Shown: piece by piece, positions 60,402 to 64,000 of the stretch
Layout of the letters: every line of letters begins with the position of its first letter
How positions within the stretch are numbered: the stretch's first letter is position 1
NCBI RefSeq assembly: GCF_949628215.1
Contig: NC_134277.1
Span: 127,333,463-127,397,462 of the forward strand
Direction: 5' to 3'
Source of the DNA: Phalacrocorax aristotelis
Lineage: Eukaryota > Chordata > Aves > Suliformes > Phalacrocoracidae
Length of the DNA stretch: 64,000 nt
The notes under the pieces: model-generated
What the model saw: the letters and a program-made list of their open reading frames with translations, nothing else
What the model was told of the DNA's origin: nothing
Database searches by the model: none
Position numbers and translations under genes: made by a program

Positions 60402-60417
60402 CCACTAGAGGGGGCTC
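60402..60417 (+). promoter_or_regulatory. CTCF-like motif in CA8 intron 3
   Basis: CCACTAGAGGGGGCTC matches the CTCF core CCASYAGRKGGC with one mismatch. The neighbouring 100 bp contains several CpG dinucleotides (acgag, accgg, cacgg, acgcgaaag), unusual for this AT-rich intron. Occupancy is not shown by sequence. Confidence 0.45.
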
Positions 60418-63244
60418 ACGGAGTCCCACGGTCCTCACCAACATCCTTACGTTAAGGAGGAAACGCGAAAGAACGAGGTTAGGGTGACTGCAGTAAGGAA
60501 GGCAATGTCCTTGGTGCAGCAAGAACAGTGCTGCATGGCACCGCGACTCAGCTGGTTGGAAATGTCAAAGCAAGCTTGTCCTTTGGTGGCTGGAACAATA
60601 GCGCTGAGGGCAATCACCAAACGTAGAGACCATGACTTTGGCTGTGTCAACAGGCGTGTCTTGGCTAAAGCTGCGTGGCATTCAGCGTGTTACACTCCTT
60701 TGGAGGTGAAGTCTAATCTGACGTTTGTCTGCATTCTGACAACAGTGGGGCTTTTCTGAAGACCTGGAAGGAAAATGCTGAGCTCCAGCAAGAGGAAAAT
60801 GAACAGGCGCTTCAAACCATACCAGCAATGATCCCAGTTTATCCAGAAACAGACTGTTGTCCTGTCTTAGGCAGCAAGCTCATCAGGGCAGAGACTTTCC
60901 TATGGTAAGGCTATATGTCAGCTAGAAAAATTACACCAAAACCTCTGTGTAATAATATAAATCATTAAGACATATAGAATTAATCTGTGCAGCAGCAGCA
61001 TAAGCAGCATGACAGGAAGACGTGCTGCAAAATACACTTCGCTGCTGCATGAAAGGGGGACCACAGTGCAGAAAGCTCTGCAGCTGGAACTGCTTTGCAA
61101 GGAGCATACCTACTGGCCAGCACCTCTTCCCACATCTCCAGGGAACATAGGGAGAGTAAGCTAAGTTTTAGCTATGCATTTTAAGAGTATCTTTAGGCCT
61201 CTGCATCCCCTCCAGGCTTCCTTCCTTTCCACCAGCTCAGTAGAGGTCTACTAAAAAAAAAAAACAAATATAACACAGAGACCAAAAAGGGATGTATTTA
61301 AGGCTAATGTAGACACTCCTAGCTGGGTTCAGGTTTAGTAATCAACATTACTAAAGGTACTGAAAATGGTACTGAAAAGGTACTGGGTGGACCACTGCCC
61401 GAGCCAGCAGTGTATTTATTATGTTCCCATGTTCTGAATCAAGGTGATATTCAGAACAGCTATTAACAAAAAAGTTCTGTCATTAGGGATTTACAAACTG
61501 AAATTAGACAAGGAACCTAATGGAAAATAATAATAAATACCGTAATATTTCCTAACAACAGGCCAACAGGCCTCACATCTTTTGCTCTAACTCTGATAAG
61601 CCCATGAATGCATATTTAAATAAATAAATGGATGTCTACATGCACTTAAACAAATGAAAGTCAAATCTAATGGATTCTTCTACAGAGCAGCAAAAACATA
61701 GCTCAGATTGGAGTTGGGTAAGTAAATGAAAACGTGATTCAGAAAGGGAAATATTAGCAAGGAAGTAGTAAGGCCTGAGTGTTCATAGCAAGGTGTTCCT
61801 TTCAAATCATGGTTTATCCTGTGTGTTCATGTGGTTCTCTGAAGCTGTTCTGCCTGTTGTTTGCTCTTTTTATTTGTAATATGACATCAGATGAAAACAT
61901 AAAATAACAGTTAAAAAAAAACGATGGCAAAAAGTCTACAAACATTACAAAATTTGAACTCTAGAGAGTACAGTCCACAAATCTTGAAATTGTCGATATA
62001 ATATAATGCCCATGCACACTGACAACTTCATACCCGTGCATCTGTATCTTACAAGTAGCAATAGCCAGAGAGGCTTATTTATTAACAGTCTGTACTCTGG
62101 TAACCTTCAGTTTTACATCAATTTGAGACAGCTAAACAAAAAGTGCATTCTCACAAGGGGTGCCAGTCTCCAATATGTACATAATCACGTGGGGTTTTTT
62201 TAAAATAATCAGCTGCAGTGTATTGGCAGCTTACCATTGTGTGGTTTTCATTTGGAGTACAAACAAGCTGCACATGCCATTATGGCAGGAGAGGGTCTGC
62301 TCAACTTGCTAGCTAATGTTTTGATAATCAGTAGTTATGATTGTTCTATACAAGCAAAATGAGCCAGCCATGCTGTTACCGATTATCAGTGTGCCAGACA
62401 GTATATTTTCACAAAATAATCAGAAAGCTCTGAGAAACTCCTTAGCACTCAAAAATTACATTTTTCTCTTAGAAAAAACATAATTTGAAGCCTTTTAACA
62501 TTCCAGCTGTAAATCAAAGAATGGTAGCAGTGACTTCCTTAAAATCAGATAAACTTAAAACTCATGAAGGCAAACGATAATAAAGGCAAATAATAATAAA
62601 GTGCTGATAAAGTTGATTTGTTCTGTGGACAGCTGGAGAGATTCTCTTTCACAGGAAAGATTAAGAAATTATTCCAGGTTGCAGAGCAAAGCAAACCCCA
62701 CAAAAGGATTATTCTGTATGGAACAAATTCTGAGAATCTTCTCAATTTTCGTCCAGTCCCTACTCAACCAAAAGACTACCAATCCCAGTCCTAATGTCCT
62801 TGCTTAGGAAAAGCTGACACTGACAGGAACAAGGGGCCTGTCTCAAATCAAGACTTTCTCAAAACTGAGTAAGGACCTGAGATTCTGGCTTTAAAATCAA
62901 CAAACAAATGAAAACCCTACACTTAAATCCATTCTGCCCTCTACTACAGAAGTATTTTATGTCAATATGAAAAGAAAAAGCCTGGGATAGTAGATTCTTA
63001 CACAGAGCCACTGGGATAACAGATTCTGGCAGGAATCAGAGTCACTGTATATGACCTAGCACATTTATCAGTTCTGGAAGCCAGTTTCCCCCAATAAAAA
63101 AAACACAGTTACAAAAACACGTACATTTTCCCCATCTGGGGCACTGGCTGCTCTGTGGAAGTCTGCAGGGTCCTAAGCTCACTGAGAACAAAAATGATCT
63201 AAAAGCTGTTGCTGACCTTACTTTATTCCCAGCTCACACATAAA

Positions 63245-63620
63245 AACATAGAATGACAGGATAATTTATGTTGGAAGTGGCCTCAGAAGTTCAACCGCCT
63301 CCTTCCCCCATTCATAGCAGCACCAACTTCAAAGCTAGCTACTAATTCAAAGTCAGATCAGGTTGCTTAGGGCCTTGTCCAGCTAAGTTTTGCATATCTC
63401 CAGCAATGGAGATCCCACAACCTCTCTGGGTAACCTGTTCTGTGTTTGACCTCCTCCATAGTGAAGAATTTTTTCTCCTTGTATCTAACCAGAATCTCTC
63501 TTGCTGCAACCTGTGTCCCTTGCCTCTCACCCTTTCACACTCCCCAGGAGTCCCTGTTCAGGAGCCCAGGCACGAATTGCCCATGACTGCCAGAGCTGAC
63601 ACCTCTTGACTGACTCCTGA
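63245..63620 (-). mobile_element. CR1 LINE fragment, 5' truncated
   Basis: On the minus strand this reads through the CR1 3' region: a ggcaagggacacaggttg block, the acaggttacccagagaggtt block, a gatctccattgctggagatat block, then ggcggttgaacttctgagg and the terminal tgtcattctatg. The 3' end is near 63245. The order is that of CR1, the dominant avian LINE, which is nearly always 5' truncated. No functional open frame remains. Confidence 0.85.
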
Positions 63621-64000
63621 ATGGCGCCTCTTTCTCGAGCCCTCTCAGCCATCCACCAATGTGAATGACCATGTTTCACCTAAGCTTGCTTTCACCTAAG
63701 CTTACCCAACTCTTGCAATGTCAGGAAAGTTCCTCCTAGCTCTGTCCCTCATCGCGGCATGCTGGTGTGCATCTGTCACCCAAGTGCCAGACCAAACATG
63801 AGGCAGGCTCATTCCTTATAGGAAAATACACCCTGAAATAAATCACAGCTCATCTTTTGCTATGAAATACCTGGTTAATGGTAAGGAGAGAAGAAGGACT
63901 CGAAGGACTCTCTACAATGTTTCTGCCCTCTTAACGTTACAAATCTCCATGTTCTTCATGATCATGATCTGCATGATCTTAATGTTACAAATTTGCTATA

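Larger units (their letters stand above)
44869..64000 (-). other. CA8: CA8 gene, 3' part (exons 4-8 and introns)
   Basis: This is the 3' half of the gene for carbonic anhydrase-related protein VIII. In vertebrates CA8 is a cytosolic, catalytically inactive member of the alpha-carbonic anhydrase fold, strongly expressed in cerebellar Purkinje cells and known to bind the inositol trisphosphate receptor ITPR1. Five minus-strand exons keep one frame through all junctions and give 151 residues; the vertebrate protein is about 290 residues, so roughly the N-terminal half is missing. All internal introns start GT and end AG on the minus strand. Exon numbers follow the mammalian gene as I remember it. 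Exons 1-3 were looked for to the right of 58274 and not seen, so intron 3 is longer than 5.7 kb here. The paralogues CA10 and CA11 are the only close alternatives, and the C-terminus ending RAAFQ fits CA8. Confidence 0.95.
58275..64000 (-). other. CA8: CA8 intron 3 (partial)
   Basis: Sequence 5' of exon 4 in the gene's direction. Exon 3, which should encode the FHWG strand and GSEHTVNF motif, was searched for on the minus strand and not found, so this block is treated as intron running off the window. It contains a long purine tetranucleotide tract (59069-59452), a CTCF-like motif (60402-60417) and a CR1 fragment (63245-63620). Small imperfect repeats of ggtactgaaaa occur at about 61355-61387. 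Confidence 0.75.

Noticed and set aside
58275..64000. Search for CA8 exon 3 (FHWG and GSEHTVNF region) on the minus strand
   Set aside because: No matching stretch found; the exon is presumed to lie beyond the right edge.

Overview
The window is nuclear DNA from a bird. Five consecutive coding exons of a vertebrate carbonic anhydrase-related gene, with introns and consensus splice sites, lie on the minus strand. The repeats are typically avian: several 5'-truncated CR1 LINE fragments with the usual 3' tail, and solo LTRs of the abundant avian endogenous-retrovirus class. I think a non-galliform bird is more likely because of the LTR family, but that is from memory and weakly held. There are no operons and nothing prokaryotic; most of the 64 kb is intergenic or intronic.

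Gene content. The right third (44.9 kb to the right edge) is the 3' half of CA8, which encodes carbonic anhydrase-related protein VIII. It is transcribed right to left. The exons I number 4 to 8 by homology lie at 58179-58274, 55665-55727, 54236-54284, 51465-51577 and 44869-45041. Together they give 151 C-terminal residues ending in the family's RAAFQ, and the reading frame is continuous through every junction. Exons 1-3 were not found and should lie beyond 64000. The exon holding the stop ends 38 nt further on in a perfect splice donor, so the 3' UTR is probably split by an intron. An AATAAA lies between stop and donor.

Left of CA8, on the opposite strand, is a weaker candidate gene end at about 31.8-32.95 kb. 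A 211-bp open exon and a short terminal exon are phase-compatible and have good acceptors, and a possible upstream exon is also in phase. I do not recognise the product. If real, the gene is convergent with CA8.

Repeats, left to right: solo LTR 5050-5626 with a perfect 5-bp target duplication; LTR-like element with an internal minisatellite 9301-10145; reversed LTR fragment 10538-10627; CR1 (minus) 11690-12440; pure (GAGGA)34 at 13406-13575; CR1 tail 13930-14006; palindromic ancient element 15093-15163; solo LTR 39061-39717 with a perfect 5-bp duplication; CR1 (plus) 40405-41065; two MIR-like remnants in CA8 introns (53050-53190 and 55035-55190); a GGAA/GGGA tract at 59069-59452 in CA8 intron 3; CR1 (minus) 63245-63620. 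A good CTCF-like motif lies in intron 3 at 60402-60417.

The rest, including about 16 kb from 15.2 to 31.8 kb, shows no coding feature or repeat I can support. I found no convincing undescribed system. The best leads are the unrecognised convergent exons and the arrangement of the CA8 3' end.
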